Counted from the stretch's first letter, positions 17,771 to 27,677 are shown. The stretch: 34,466 nucleotides of DNA from Latilactobacillus fuchuensis DSM 14340 = JCM 11249 (GCF_000615805.1 NZ_BAMJ01000027.1:1-34466), one strand, 5' to 3'. Made by a program: numbers and translations. Notes: generated by a model not told the origin, from the sequence alone.

Positions 17771-20731
17771 ATGAAGTATTTGATGCATCTTTTCAAATGG
17801 CTGATGTTACTGACCCTATTGGTTTCAGCGTTTGGCAATAGTTTATTGTTGTTACCCGGCAAATCACTGGCCGTTCAAGTAGAACAGCAAGTATTGCTCG
17901 ATAGTCAACAATTAAAAGTTAGTGCCAGATCAGTTGAACAAGCGGATCAAGTTCATTGGGTAATTGATTATGAAAAAAGGACGACACCAAATGAACAATT
18001 CAAGTTTAAACTTAAAATAACCGGTCGCGACCGAGATGGTTGAACAACCTGAATTTGAACGACAGTCTGACTGGTTAGTGGAAAAAGAATTTACATCAAG
18101 CACTAAAGGGACCATCGAATTACTGACAAATAGGGAGCCGCTGGTAGTTAATTTGCAATTAGACCAACGGGTCGATCAAAATACGACCGTCGATATATTA
18201 ACCGACACGGACGCGGGACCTTACACATTAACGTTACCGCAAACAAGTTCGACTGAATCTGAAAAAGAATCAGAACGTATCGAACAGCCGATAAATCAAC
18301 CTAGCCAAGTTCCAACTGCTTCGACGAGTAGTCAGGAATCGGCTAATCAAACGAGTCAAGCCATGGTTCAATCAGAAAGTGAAATTGCGGATGGGTCAAG
18401 TTTAAAAGCGACTCAATTAGTCAATGGATTACCGCGGATATTGACAGTAACGCGGGCAATCAGTGATCCGTTTCACTATACGACACATGACCAGGGGACG
18501 CATGCGACCAATGGGGTTGATCAACATCTTGGAATTGGGACGACATCGGAACTCTTAAAAAATTATCATTACGGATTAACGGAATCTGATAGCGGGATTG
18601 CCCAATATAATCTCGATGGCAGCAATCTTTCATTTAAAGATGGTTATCATGAATACGGTAGTGCCAAAAGCGGCCGGGCAAATTTAAAGAAAACAGTTCA
18701 ACCCACGACAACTGCCAATCAATTTAAGGTGCAATTGGACGTAATTGGTGATGCAATTCAACCAATGCCTAAAATTGACGTCGTTTTAGTGTTAGATAAA
18801 TCCGGTAGTATGAAGACAACGACCAGTTCTGGAAAAACGCGTTGGCAAGATTTAAAAGCAGCTGTGAATCAGTTTTCGGCGGGAATGTTGACGGACGATC
18901 GCGATATTCAAATTGGGTTAGCAGCGTTTGGCTCAACAGAAGGTAGCCACGACGACCGTACGGTGAAATCGCGGCATTTGATAATAAAGCCAACCAAAAT
19001 AAATTTGCCGGTTTTACAAATAATAAAACGACTTTGATGGGACACAAGTTATTGACGGAAGATATTCAAACTTCTGGAACACCGACTTTCTTAGGGGTTG
19101 ATGCTGGCATTAAGTTATTAACGAACGCCGATTATGGCGCGCGGGCTGATGCTTATAAAGTATTAATCACGATTACCGACGGTGAGCCGACTTTTTCACC
19201 GAGTGATACGTATGCGGGTAATAAGACATTGGATCAGTCATTGGGGCAGTTAACGCCGACGTTTATAAATGGTAATAGTATTTTAAAAATGACTGCACAA
19301 AAGGATGATTTATACAGTGGTAATGGGACGGTGGTCAACAACCCACTAACCGTAAAATTTATTGAGGATCGGTATAAACAACAGAAAAATGCTAATTTAC
19401 ACCGTTACGGGATTGGGTACCATACCGGTAATACGGCCAATACAGTCGTTGGTGCATTAGGACCGGAAGGCACTTATACGGTCTCAGCGATTGCGACATT
19501 GGTGACGGCTTTACAAAATATTATTGATAAACTCATCGCGACAATTGCGGCCGCTAATGTGACGGATCCTTTAAGTGAATTTGTGAATTATGTGCCGGGT
19601 TCGCTAAAAGGAGTCAATCTCGTATTGAAAGATGGGAAGCTAACAGACGGGGCTGGAAGTGCGCAACAACCGACTATAACGTCGGGCAAAGTGGTTAAAA
19701 TGGCCGATTTGCACTTAGGTGCGGATCAAAGTAGTCGACAAGGCTATCGAATAACCTATGATGTATTGTTAAAAGAAGCGTATCGTGACGGCAAGTTTTA
19801 TCCGGCCAACGAAACAACTTATTTGACCAATGGTAATGGGGCTAATATGTATTTCGCAGTACCATCAATTCGGAGCATTGCACCCAAACCATACCAAATA
19901 ACATTAAAAAAAGAGAATGGTTTTGGCGCAGGATTAGGGGGCGCTGAATTTAAATTGAGTACTAAGGATGGTACCCCTATTGAAACGGTAACCTCTGATA
20001 GCAACGGCGCAATTAAGTTCACGACTAACCTGCAAACAGGAGACTATCTGATTACCGAAACTAAGGCGCCGGCGGGGTATGAATTAGTGCAACAACAACC
20101 GTGGCAATTAAAAATTGGCGCCAAACAACAAGTCACGTTAACGGATGCCGCGGGTCAAACAGAGGCGTTAACCGTTGGTCCAAACGATGATTATTGGCAA
20201 ATTACACCGAAAGGTCAGAATGGCGTCATCATCAATCAACACAAACCGTTTGATTTAGGTATTTTAAAACGGGATGCACTCACACAAAAAGTATTAGCGG
20301 GTGCCGAATTTACTTTATATGATACTGAGATGAAGTCACTTGCGACGTTAATAACGGACGATAATGGTCAGGGACAATTCAAGATAGATGCCACGACTGT
20401 TTATCCATTAAAGGCTGGTCAAGCTTATCATATTAAAGAAACCAAAGCACCAAACGGCTATCTTGAATCGAAAGCCATTCTAAAGGTAGTCATCGGAAAA
20501 GATGGCCAAGTAACGGTTACCAAAGACGGTCAGGCAGATACGCAAGTCAAGTTAACGGAACAGTCGATCCAATTGACGATTGATAATACGCCAGTGGGTG
20601 GTCATCTACCGGCGACCGGCGGATCAGGTTGGCGTCAATATCAATATTGGGCTGCTGGATTAATGGCTATTGCACTAATCTTAAGTGGTTATTATGGGTA
20701 CCAAAAAAAACGGTCGATAGATAAAAAATAG
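17771..20731 (+). pseudogene. Pilus tip adhesin with vWA and Cna-B domains, two compensating frameshifts
   Basis: This gene encodes a ~986-residue tip pilin of the SpaC type: signal peptide (~1-35), Ser/Gln-rich segment, von Willebrand A domain from ~335 with the MIDAS motif DKSGSM, TFLG and ITDGEP, two Cna-B/SpaA-like domains with E-boxes ETKAPAGY and ETKAPNGY, LPATG at ~946-950, membrane helix and basic tail. The frame is broken twice. Between 18018 and 18041 it shifts as if one base were extra; removing a C near 18026 gives ITGATEMVEQPEF. Near 18958-18960 one T is missing; DDR should read on as YGEIAAFDNKANQ. The two shifts cancel, and the end lies in the original frame. Each sits outside any repeat tract. 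AAGGAGGAG precedes ATG 17771. It is the first gene of the pilus operon. As written no full adhesin is made; sequencing error is a real alternative. Confidence 0.88.
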
Positions 20732-20743
20732 GAGGAAACCATT

Positions 20744-22216
20744 ATGAAGTTCAAATTAATGAAAGCATTGATGGCAACGACGCTCTTAGTTTCTAGTTTA
20801 ACCGGAATTGGGGCTGTATCAGCGGCAACTGAAACCAATACCGATCAGGCACAAATCAGAATTCACAAACGGATTTTTCCGGCGGGTGAAACGTCAACGC
20901 TGACGCAAAATACGGGTGAAATCATGAACTTTGGTGGGAAAGCATTGAATGGTGCCGGTTTTAGTATCTATGATGTAACCGATGAATACTATCATAAATT
21001 AGGCGATAAACATAGTGAAACGGAAATTAATACCGTCATTTCCGAAATTCAAGACGAATCAATTAGTGCAGCTCCCGATTATGCAACTAAAATTGGCAAT
21101 GAAATTACGACGGCCGGTGAAGGGGTCGCTGATTTTGCTAAGTTACCAATCCACAAGGGTGGGCAATACGCGGCGTATCTTGTTTTAGAAACAACAACGC
21201 CGGTGACGCCGACTATTACTAAAAAAGCTGTACCAATGGTCGTTGTCATGCCAGTCTATAAACCAGGAACAACCACCATTAATAGTCAGATTCATCTCTA
21301 TCCTAAGAATGAAACTGACGAAGATCAAAAGGTGTTAACGAATCAAGCTAATTTTACTGAAGTTGACTTTAACGGGACTAAATATCCGAACGTGAGTAGT
21401 GGTGCTCTTTTAAACTACGCATTGACGGTTAATATTCCGGTAAATATTGCGGAAGCTAATGTCCAGTCTTTTGTTATTCAGGATGCACCTAGTAACGGGT
21501 TAGTGCTAGCTGATTTAGCAGCCGTTAAGGTGGGCGATTTAGTGCAGGGTACGGACTACACGATTGCAGCAACTAATAATGGGTTTGAGATTGCTTTGAA
21601 AACGGATGCCCCTAACGTTAAACAATTAGCGGGTCAAAAATTGTTAGTGACTTATCCAATGCAGCTGACGGCAAGTGTTGATCCGGATCAAGTGATTCAA
21701 AATAAAGCAACTATCAGTGTTAATAATCAACCAGGAACAGATTTAATCGTTAAAACGGTAACGGGTGGCAAAAAATTCAAGAAAATTGATGCACAAACGG
21801 ATAAAGGATTAGCTGGTGCCCAGTTTGTTGTTAAAAAGGGTGATCAATTCGCGATGTTTAAACAAGACCAAACGGATACGTATCTATTCGATACATGGGT
21901 TTCTGATGAAGCACAAGCGACTAAAATTAGTTCTGGGAATAATGGTCAGTTGTCGGTTGTCGGTTTAGCTAATGGTAATCACTCATTGATTGAAGTTAAG
22001 GCGCCAAATGGTTATTTGTTAAATGAGAATAATCGACCGACGAAAGATTTCACAGTGGTTGCTGGCCAATTTGGAACGGAGACCATCAAATTTGAAAATA
22101 TTCGCAAAGGTGGTTTTTTACCACAAACCGGTAGCATTGGTATCTACGCCTTCGTTGTAGTTGGGTTAATGCTAATGGGCGGGGCCTACTTCTGGAATCG
22201 TAAAGTAAAACGTTAA
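20744..22216 (+). CDS. Major (backbone) pilin, LPXTG
   Basis: A 490-residue sortase-polymerised shaft pilin. The signal peptide ends near SAAT (~residue 29). The pilin motif YPKN at ~186 supplies the lysine that attacks the sortase-bound preceding subunit. A C-terminal Cna-B-like domain carries an E-box variant, EVKAPNGY, whose glutamate supports isopeptide formation. The sorting signal is LPQTG at 459-463, then a hydrophobic helix and NRKVKR. AGGAGG precedes the ATG. It starts 12 bases after the tip pilin stop and is followed after 15 bases by the sortase, so the three form one operon. Frame intact. Confidence 0.93.
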   Translation: MKFKLMKALMATTLLVSSLTGIGAVSAATETNTDQAQIRIHKRIFPAGETSTLTQNTGEIMNFGGKALNGAGFSIYDVTDEYYHKLGDKHSETEINTVISEIQDESISAAPDYATKIGNEITTAGEGVADFAKLPIHKGGQYAAYLVLETTTPVTPTITKKAVPMVVVMPVYKPGTTTINSQIHLYPKNETDEDQKVLTNQANFTEVDFNGTKYPNVSSGALLNYALTVNIPVNIAEANVQSFVIQDAPSNGLVLADLAAVKVGDLVQGTDYTIAATNNGFEIALKTDAPNVKQLAGQKLLVTYPMQLTASVDPDQVIQNKATISVNNQPGTDLIVKTVTGGKKFKKIDAQTDKGLAGAQFVVKKGDQFAMFKQDQTDTYLFDTWVSDEAQATKISSGNNGQLSVVGLANGNHSLIEVKAPNGYLLNENNRPTKDFTVVAGQFGTETIKFENIRKGGFLPQTGSIGIYAFVVVGLMLMGGAYFWNRKVKR

Positions 22217-22231
22217 TCAGGAATTAAGCCA

Positions 22232-23077
22232 ATGAAAAAACAAGAGAAATCGCGTTTAAGTGCCAAAAAGTTAAAATGGGTGATTATTACTTTATTTATT
22301 ACCGGATTGCTCATCTTTTGTTATCCCTTTGTGGTGAGTTTCGTCAATAATCAATTAGACCAGATTAGGATTGAACGGTTTCAACAAAAAATGAACCAAA
22401 CCAATGGTCAGGTGCGACAGAAACGATTGCAAGCATTAAAAAAACGAAATCAAGCGTTAAAAGATTTAGGTGGTGTGCCCAAACAAGGGGAGGACCCCTT
22501 AACCGCGACGGTGGCTAAAAATGACCTTAATCGGCAGTATTTTGAAGAACGTTTATTAGGCAGTTTGTCGATTCCAAAAATCAAGAGTCAATTACCATTA
22601 TTTGATCGGACCAACCCAGAATTACTCGAAAAAGGGGTGACTTTATTGCAAGGCACCTCGTATCCAATTGGTGGGCAAGATACCCATTCAGTTATTATGG
22701 GACATAATGGGTTGCCGAATCGGGTGTTACTGACTAAATTAAATCAATTAAAAAAAGGTGACCGGTTCTATATAGAGGTATTAGGTAAACAATTGGCTTA
22801 CCAAGTTAAAACCAAACGAATCGTGAAACCATCGAATTTGAAAGGTTTGGAAGTGCAACCGGGTCAAGATTTAGTAACGTTGGTGACTTGTACGCCGTAT
22901 ACGGTCAACAGTCATCGATTGCTAGTGACCGGTTATCGAGTACCGTTGAAACAACCAACGCCAAATCAAGCCAAACAAACGACTAAGAATCAGCAATGGT
23001 ATTGGTTATTGGTTAGCGTCTCAATTGGTGCGTTAGTGATTGGCGGTGGCAGCCTCATTTGGCGTCGGCGTCGTTAA
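22232..23077 (+). CDS. Class C (pilin-polymerising) sortase
   Basis: A 281-residue membrane transpeptidase that joins pilins through LPXTG and YPKN. It has an N-terminal membrane anchor (~16-35) and a second hydrophobic segment at the C-terminus (~255-275) ending in WRRRR, the class C topology. Catalytic residues are His158 (MGHNGLP), Cys220 (TLVTCTPY) and Arg229 (SHRLLVTGYR). Class C enzymes normally read HRGLP; here it is HNGLP. The usual aromatic lid (DPW or DPF) is replaced by EDPL at ~87-90, if that is the lid. It is the last gene of the operon and a terminator follows. It is dedicated to this pilus by position. Confidence 0.92.
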   Translation: MKKQEKSRLSAKKLKWVIITLFITGLLIFCYPFVVSFVNNQLDQIRIERFQQKMNQTNGQVRQKRLQALKKRNQALKDLGGVPKQGEDPLTATVAKNDLNRQYFEERLLGSLSIPKIKSQLPLFDRTNPELLEKGVTLLQGTSYPIGGQDTHSVIMGHNGLPNRVLLTKLNQLKKGDRFYIEVLGKQLAYQVKTKRIVKPSNLKGLEVQPGQDLVTLVTCTPYTVNSHRLLVTGYRVPLKQPTPNQAKQTTKNQQWYWLLVSVSIGALVIGGGSLIWRRRR

Positions 23078-23094
23078 TTGAATAGAAATTCATC

Positions 23095-23128
23095 AAAAAA
23101 AGCCTAATCAGCACGATTCGGCTTTTTT
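23095..23128 (+). terminator. Shared terminator between pilus operon and Mga-like gene
   Basis: AAAAAAGCC-t-AATC (23096-23109) pairs with GATT-c-GGCTTTTTT (23115-23128). The poly-A left arm makes it functional on the minus strand too, for the convergent regulator ending at 23136. Confidence 0.85.
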
Positions 23129-23135
23129 GGTGGGT

Positions 23136-24635
23136 TTAATGACCTTGCGGTAACTGAACTAACGCATCGTGGATTCGTTGACAATCTTGAAAGGTGACTT
23201 GGCTTGTGACGGGAATCGGCGAATGATGATTAGCGGGTGGTCCGTGATGGGGATTAAAAAATAAAAGATCAGACGGTTGCTCACGATGCGGATTGGCAAC
23301 GAAAGTAAAAGAAAATAAGCTTTTAAAACGTTGTTCAATGAGGGCCTGGACGACATGGTAATCATGATGGGAATCGTAGCCAAATAGACTAACTTTAAAG
23401 CACGGTGTTGGTTTCTCAAGCTTAAAAAAATGGGTCAAAAGTTCATGATAGCGAGTCGCTAGTTGTTCCATTAATAAATGGGTGGGACGGTTTTTTTCAA
23501 AATGGATAAAAGTATGAATCGTTTGGCTGATTTGTTGGATTGGATTAGAAGTCGCCACGGGTGATTGCACATGATGTTTAGTTAGCAACGGAAACGCAAC
23601 CTGAAACCGTTTGGCGAGGATGAAGGCGTAATTAATGGCTAACAGACTTGGCAGCGCTTGGGTATCAGCCGTTAATCCTTGGATGGTGAATAAGGGGAGA
23701 ATTTGCGCCTTAAAAAGATCGATTAATTGATGCTCATCGGAATCGACGATTTGATGTTGGTTTAAGGCAACGTGGTTGAATTGTTTAATCAAATAAAAAT
23801 CGTCTCTAGTCTGGCTGTAACAGAGAAATAAATTGAGGTCGGTGGGGCTGAGGTTTAATTGGGCAACTAATAGTGTAAGGCGACTGGGTTTGAAACAGTT
23901 TAATAGTTGCTGGTTAACGGTTTTGTTTTCAGCGGATAAGGCGCGTTCCGTGGTTTCTTTAATGTGCATGGGTTGGCAACGTAATAGCCCGACTAAGAAG
24001 CTGTAATGGGTCAATTGGGTTTTCGTTAAATGGATTTTTTCACCTTCAAAAAAAAAACGCAAACTAGCGGTGACCACTGTTTGTGAACTATTGGTAAACG
24101 GCCAAATTTGATAATTAAAACCGGTTCTGAAGAATTCTAGAAAATAGGCCATCAATTGAAAAGCGTTCCCGCTAAGCCGGTAATGACCCGTTCGTTTTTT
24201 GATTGAAAGTGCATAGGGAGCTAAGTGGTTCCGTAAAAGGGCCATTTTTTTATGGAGACAGGATTCACTGATGTAGAGTTGGTGACAAATTTCGAGGGTC
24301 GTGAGTTTAGTGGATTGCATGAGTAATAACAACAGTTGAACATTGCTGTCAGCCGCCAATAGGTGAGCGCGAATTAGCAAACTGTTTAAATGTTGATGGG
24401 GGCCAGCAATGACCAATTGATGTAAAGTTGAATGACGTTGAATTAAAGTTTGGTCAAGCCAAGTTTGGGCTAATTGATTGATTTCGGTCAGGTAGGTATT
24501 AATGAGTTTACGACTGCAGTTGAATTCTTGTGCTAAGGCGCTTTGAGTCCAACTGTTGGGTTGATCACGAATCAACGTTAGAATTTCAACTTTGGTAACG
24601 GTGCGGTCGTGTAATAGCTCGCGATTAAATATCAT
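23136..24635 (-). CDS. Mga/RofA-like stand-alone regulator
   Basis: A 499-residue transcription factor of the Mga/RALP type. Two N-terminal DNA-binding segments are visible: a helix-turn-helix at ~25-55 (WTQSALAQEFNCSRKLINTYL) and a second at ~110-150 (TTLEICHQLYISESCLHKKMALLRNHL), followed by the typical IKKRTGHYRLSGN wing. The middle is an all-helical PRD-like region and the C-terminus (~410-499) an EIIB-like fold (FKVSLFGYDSHHDYHVVQALI). ATG at 24635 has GGAGG 5 bases upstream; the TTG at 24647 overlaps that site. In streptococci, RofA and Nra relatives control adjacent pilus islands; the tail-to-tail position here suggests the same for the LPXTG operon (inference). Confidence 0.85.
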   Translation of the reverse strand: MIFNRELLHDRTVTKVEILTLIRDQPNSWTQSALAQEFNCSRKLINTYLTEINQLAQTWLDQTLIQRHSTLHQLVIAGPHQHLNSLLIRAHLLAADSNVQLLLLLMQSTKLTTLEICHQLYISESCLHKKMALLRNHLAPYALSIKKRTGHYRLSGNAFQLMAYFLEFFRTGFNYQIWPFTNSSQTVVTASLRFFFEGEKIHLTKTQLTHYSFLVGLLRCQPMHIKETTERALSAENKTVNQQLLNCFKPSRLTLLVAQLNLSPTDLNLFLCYSQTRDDFYLIKQFNHVALNQHQIVDSDEHQLIDLFKAQILPLFTIQGLTADTQALPSLLAINYAFILAKRFQVAFPLLTKHHVQSPVATSNPIQQISQTIHTFIHFEKNRPTHLLMEQLATRYHELLTHFFKLEKPTPCFKVSLFGYDSHHDYHVVQALIEQRFKSLFSFTFVANPHREQPSDLLFFNPHHGPPANHHSPIPVTSQVTFQDCQRIHDALVQLPQGH

Positions 24636-24744
24636 TAAGGCCTCCAATTAATAAGTTATTAATTATAGTGTAGCATGTTTAAAAAGTGAGATGCACGAAA
24701 AACGATTATTGTTAAAGGCTGGCAACATTACATTGTGGGCAATT

Positions 24745-24780
24745 AAAAAAGGCGACTAGCCCGAATTGGGCAGCGTCGCC
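24745..24780 (-). terminator. Terminator of the YjbR-like gene
   Basis: GGCGAC..GCCC (24751-24762) pairs with GGGC..GTCGCC (24768-24780). On the minus strand the hairpin is followed by a T-tract (the A run at 24745-24750), 32 bases downstream of the stop at 24812. Confidence 0.85.
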
Positions 24781-24811
24781 AGCATTAGTAATTAATGATT
24801 GTTGCCAATGA

Positions 24812-25495
24812 TTATTTAGCCAATTGATAACTTTGATCGAGGTAGTGTTCCAACGTTTCAAGTGGTGTATTTTGATTTAGGATAATCGTTAACCAATGAG
24901 TTTTATTCATATGATAAGCGGGGAAGAACCGTTGGTGATCAATCAAGGTCGGGAGGATGGTAGGGTCGACCCGGACATCAAGAATTTCGACGATTTCATC
25001 GCTGTCCAAGCCAAGTTTGCGCTTAGAGACAACGAGAATGGCCGCATACCATTTATGTGAATCACGTCGCCGTAAAACGGCATTTTGCGGCGATTTGGCC
25101 CATAGAAATTCAGGTTGGTTCGCATATTGATGGTGGGCGTAGTCCAAAAGTGCGAGTGTTGCCGGTTGGCTAAAAATCGTTGTTTGGAAGCAACTGGCCG
25201 CCAGTTGTTCAATCTGTTGACGGACAGCTTGGCGTAATTGACTGACGAACGGGCCAGTCGCTTGTTCCGATTGATAGGGTGGATAAGGTAATTCTGTTGT
25301 ATTATCTGTAATTTGGGTCGTCAGTTGCTGATCGACCGTTAACAAAACAGTTAGGGTGAATTGTTGATCGAGAATGGTGGTCTGGTATCGATAATCCCCG
25401 GTCGCGGTCTGCTGAAAACCATAAGCTAGTAACTGTTCGGGACGCGTACTTTGGGTAGCGATTAGATCATTGAGAAATGTTTGATGGGTATACAT
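24812..25495 (-). CDS. MmcQ/YjbR-family protein
   Basis: A 227-residue soluble protein. The C-terminal ~115 residues match the YjbR/MmcQ fold (FLWAKSPQNAVLRRRDSHKWYAAIL, then VDPTILPTLIDHQRFFPAYHMNKTHWLTIIL), a CyaY-like fold found in proteins annotated as DNA-binding but of unknown role. The N-terminal ~100 residues, with YPPYQSEQATGPFV, resemble the extension of longer Firmicutes members. ATG at 25495 (MYTHQTF) is chosen because GGAGG lies 9 bases upstream; the longer frame to 25537 has none. It is monocistronic, with its own terminator. No neighbour clarifies its role. Confidence 0.82.
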   Translation of the reverse strand: MYTHQTFLNDLIATQSTRPEQLLAYGFQQTATGDYRYQTTILDQQFTLTVLLTVDQQLTTQITDNTTELPYPPYQSEQATGPFVSQLRQAVRQQIEQLAASCFQTTIFSQPATLALLDYAHHQYANQPEFLWAKSPQNAVLRRRDSHKWYAAILVVSKRKLGLDSDEIVEILDVRVDPTILPTLIDHQRFFPAYHMNKTHWLTIILNQNTPLETLEHYLDQSYQLAK

Positions 25496-25819
25496 AGGAA
25501 GAAACCTCCGGGGGTTAACTGAAAAAGATTGTGTCAATCAATATTTATCCCAACAGTTTTAATTTTATCTGTGGGGGGATTTTAATCCGTTGTTTCATAA
25601 TGAAGTGTACTCCTTATTTATATATTTTTTGTATTTGAATTGATAATTCGTCCTAAAAGAAAGATAAGAAAACTGTTTACTGAAATCGGCAAACAGTTTG
25701 ATAAATATTTTATTATATTGTCGTGTCCACTTGCCGAGGAGCGCATCATAGTTTAGTGAGCCATTTAACTGCCTAAACAAACTTAAGTGATTAGGGTAAA
25801 TATTGTCAGGATAGGGCTG
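25496..25819. other. AT-rich intergenic region, no convincing gene
   Basis: Between the YjbR-like gene and the wall-anchored hydrolase. It holds an AT-rich tract, a perfect nine-base inverted repeat (25670-25678 with 25691-25699), and a minus-strand open frame of 61 codons at 25595-25780 without a clear ribosome binding site or family. The GC dip suggests transferred or decayed DNA, but nothing more can be supported. Confidence 0.4.
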
Positions 25820-25833
25820 TGTAATCGCTTTCG
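25820..25833 (+). promoter_or_regulatory. cre-like CcpA site upstream of the anchored hydrolase
   Basis: TGTAATCGCTTTCG matches 13 of 14 positions of the Gram-positive cre consensus TGWNANCGNTNWCA. It ends 9 bases before a TATAGT (25843-25848), so it overlaps the likely -35 region, a position that implies catabolite repression. Confidence 0.5.
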
Positions 25834-25877
25834 TTGAAGTGGTATAGTTGGCCTACAATAAAAAAGGAGTTGTTATC

Positions 25878-27677
25878 ATGAAGAATTGGAAATGGGGATT
25901 GGGGTTAGGTATATTTTTATTTAGTTTAAGTTTAGGCACGCAACAATCGATTGCTCATGCAGAAAACGTTACATCCGCAGACACAACCGTCGTCAACTCA
26001 GGGGATACTAAATTAGACGGGCTTTCAGCCAATCAAATTAGTCAGTTAGAAGCGGCTGTTAATAATTCGAAGGCTGTAGACCCAAATGATAATGTTGACA
26101 TTTGGAAAATTATAAGTGTGGAAACCCCTATCGAAGAACTGGGACACGAATTTTTTAAACTATTCTTCATTCGTGACTCCTTCGATATAAACCTTGGTGG
26201 TGGTGGAGATATTACAACTGCACCAGATTACGGCGGCATGGTTGAAGATCATAACTGGTTCTCACAAATCCCAACAGAAACCATTACGCGGCAATCCGAC
26301 GATGGTCTTAAACTGTCGGCTAAATATATTAAAAATGGAAACTCTAAAAAAACAGCAATCATTGCACATGGTTATCACGGTTCTAATAACGACGCGGCTT
26401 CATGGGCTAAAATGTATTATGATTTAGGTTATAATATTCTCGCACCTGATGCCCGTTCACATGGTGAAAGTGAAGGACGAATCATTACTTTTGGATGGGC
26501 CGAACGGAACGACTACAAAGGTTGGATTCAACAAATGATTGAGACAACCGGTCAAGATACCGATATCGTTTTACAAGGGGTCAGCATGGGGGCAGCGACT
26601 GTCATGATGACTGGCGGCGAAGATCTTCCAGAAAATGTTCGTGCTGTTATTGAAGATTGTGGTTACACTTCTGTTTCGGACGAAATAAGCTATCTTGGAC
26701 AAAATTTAAAAGTACCTCTTGTGAATAGAACCCTACTTGAAATTCACGGTATTGATCGATTAAACGCTGCAATAAAAATTGCCAGTGATGAACTACAAGA
26801 ACAAGCTGGTATAAGTATAGATGAAATGTCATCGATTAACCAAGTCAAGAAGAATACCTTACCACAGCTTTTCATTCATGGTGACAACGACGATTTTGTG
26901 CCAACAGAAATGGTCAACCCATTATTTGAGGCCTCCCCTGCCGTATACAAGAAAAAAGTTCTGATCAAAGATGGTCCCCACGGAGTTTCCATGGCTTATG
27001 ATCGGTTAACCTACCACACTGAAGTTACAAATTTCATTTATACCGTTTCAACGATGGAATTACAGGATTACATTACTAAGGGCACTAACTTAACGCCTAC
27101 TGCGGGAAATCGTTTCACAGCAGAAACAAAGGCTAATCTAAAAACAGTCTTAACAACAGCTCAAAGCGTTTTAGATAAAAAAGCAGCGGCCACACAAACA
27201 GAAGTCGATAACGTAACGCTCGATTTAAAGGCAGCGATTTCCAACGTTGTTGAAGAAGCAATTCCAACGACAACCGAATTACAAGCGGCTATTGATCAAG
27301 CCAAGGCTGCCAAAGCAAAAGATGGGTATGAATTCACCGCCGAGACGCAGCAAGCTTTAAAAGATAAATTGCAAGCCGCGGAAGCTGTTTTGGCTAACGC
27401 CAATGCCACACAAGCTGAAATTGATCAAGTAACATCTGACTTGAATGCCGCTTTCAGTACATTAAAAGAAGTAAAAACAACTCCTGCTCCAACACCAACA
27501 CCTAAACCTGATACAGATAAAGATACAGACAAAAATAAAGATAAAGATACTGACAACAAACATAATCAAGGTAATCTGCCACAAACGGGTGAAAATCAAA
27601 CCCAAGAAAAAATTCTGACTGTAATCGGTGCAACTATCTTAGGATTTACTGGATTCGTTCTTTATAAAAGAAGATAG
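25878..27677 (+). CDS. Wall-anchored alpha/beta hydrolase with FIVAR repeats
   Basis: A 599-residue surface protein. A signal peptide (~1-30, ending AHA) leads to a hydrolase of the BAAT/YqkD-like type at ~95-395: GYHGSNN oxyanion region, nucleophile Ser236 in GVSMG, Asp338 in GDNDDFVP and His368 in GPHGVSM. Two FIVAR-type helical repeats follow (~395-463 and ~467-535), then a Pro/Thr and Asp/Lys spacer, LPQTG at 567-571, a membrane helix and YKRR. So a serine hydrolase is displayed on the wall by the housekeeping sortase. Substrate unknown; feruloyl or peptide esters are possible. ATG at 25878 has AAAGGAG 8 bases upstream; the in-frame upstream ATG overlaps the promoter. It is monocistronic with a cre-like site upstream and a terminator after. 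Confidence 0.88.
   Translation: MKNWKWGLGLGIFLFSLSLGTQQSIAHAENVTSADTTVVNSGDTKLDGLSANQISQLEAAVNNSKAVDPNDNVDIWKIISVETPIEELGHEFFKLFFIRDSFDINLGGGGDITTAPDYGGMVEDHNWFSQIPTETITRQSDDGLKLSAKYIKNGNSKKTAIIAHGYHGSNNDAASWAKMYYDLGYNILAPDARSHGESEGRIITFGWAERNDYKGWIQQMIETTGQDTDIVLQGVSMGAATVMMTGGEDLPENVRAVIEDCGYTSVSDEISYLGQNLKVPLVNRTLLEIHGIDRLNAAIKIASDELQEQAGISIDEMSSINQVKKNTLPQLFIHGDNDDFVPTEMVNPLFEASPAVYKKKVLIKDGPHGVSMAYDRLTYHTEVTNFIYTVSTMELQDYITKGTNLTPTAGNRFTAETKANLKTVLTTAQSVLDKKAAATQTEVDNVTLDLKAAISNVVEEAIPTTTELQAAIDQAKAAKAKDGYEFTAETQQALKDKLQAAEAVLANANATQAEIDQVTSDLNAAFSTLKEVKTTPAPTPTPKPDTDKDTDKNKDKDTDNKHNQGNLPQTGENQTQEKILTVIGATILGFTGFVLYKRR

Noticed and set aside
25595-25780. Minus-strand open frame of 61 codons in the AT-rich intergenic region
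   Set aside because: No ribosome binding site, no recognisable domain, and Lys/Tyr/Phe-rich composition expected of translated AT-rich DNA.
27480-27560. Asp/Thr/Lys repeat in the anchored hydrolase considered as a phase-variable tract
   Set aside because: The units are imperfect and the frame is intact; it is an ordinary wall-spanning spacer before LPQTG.
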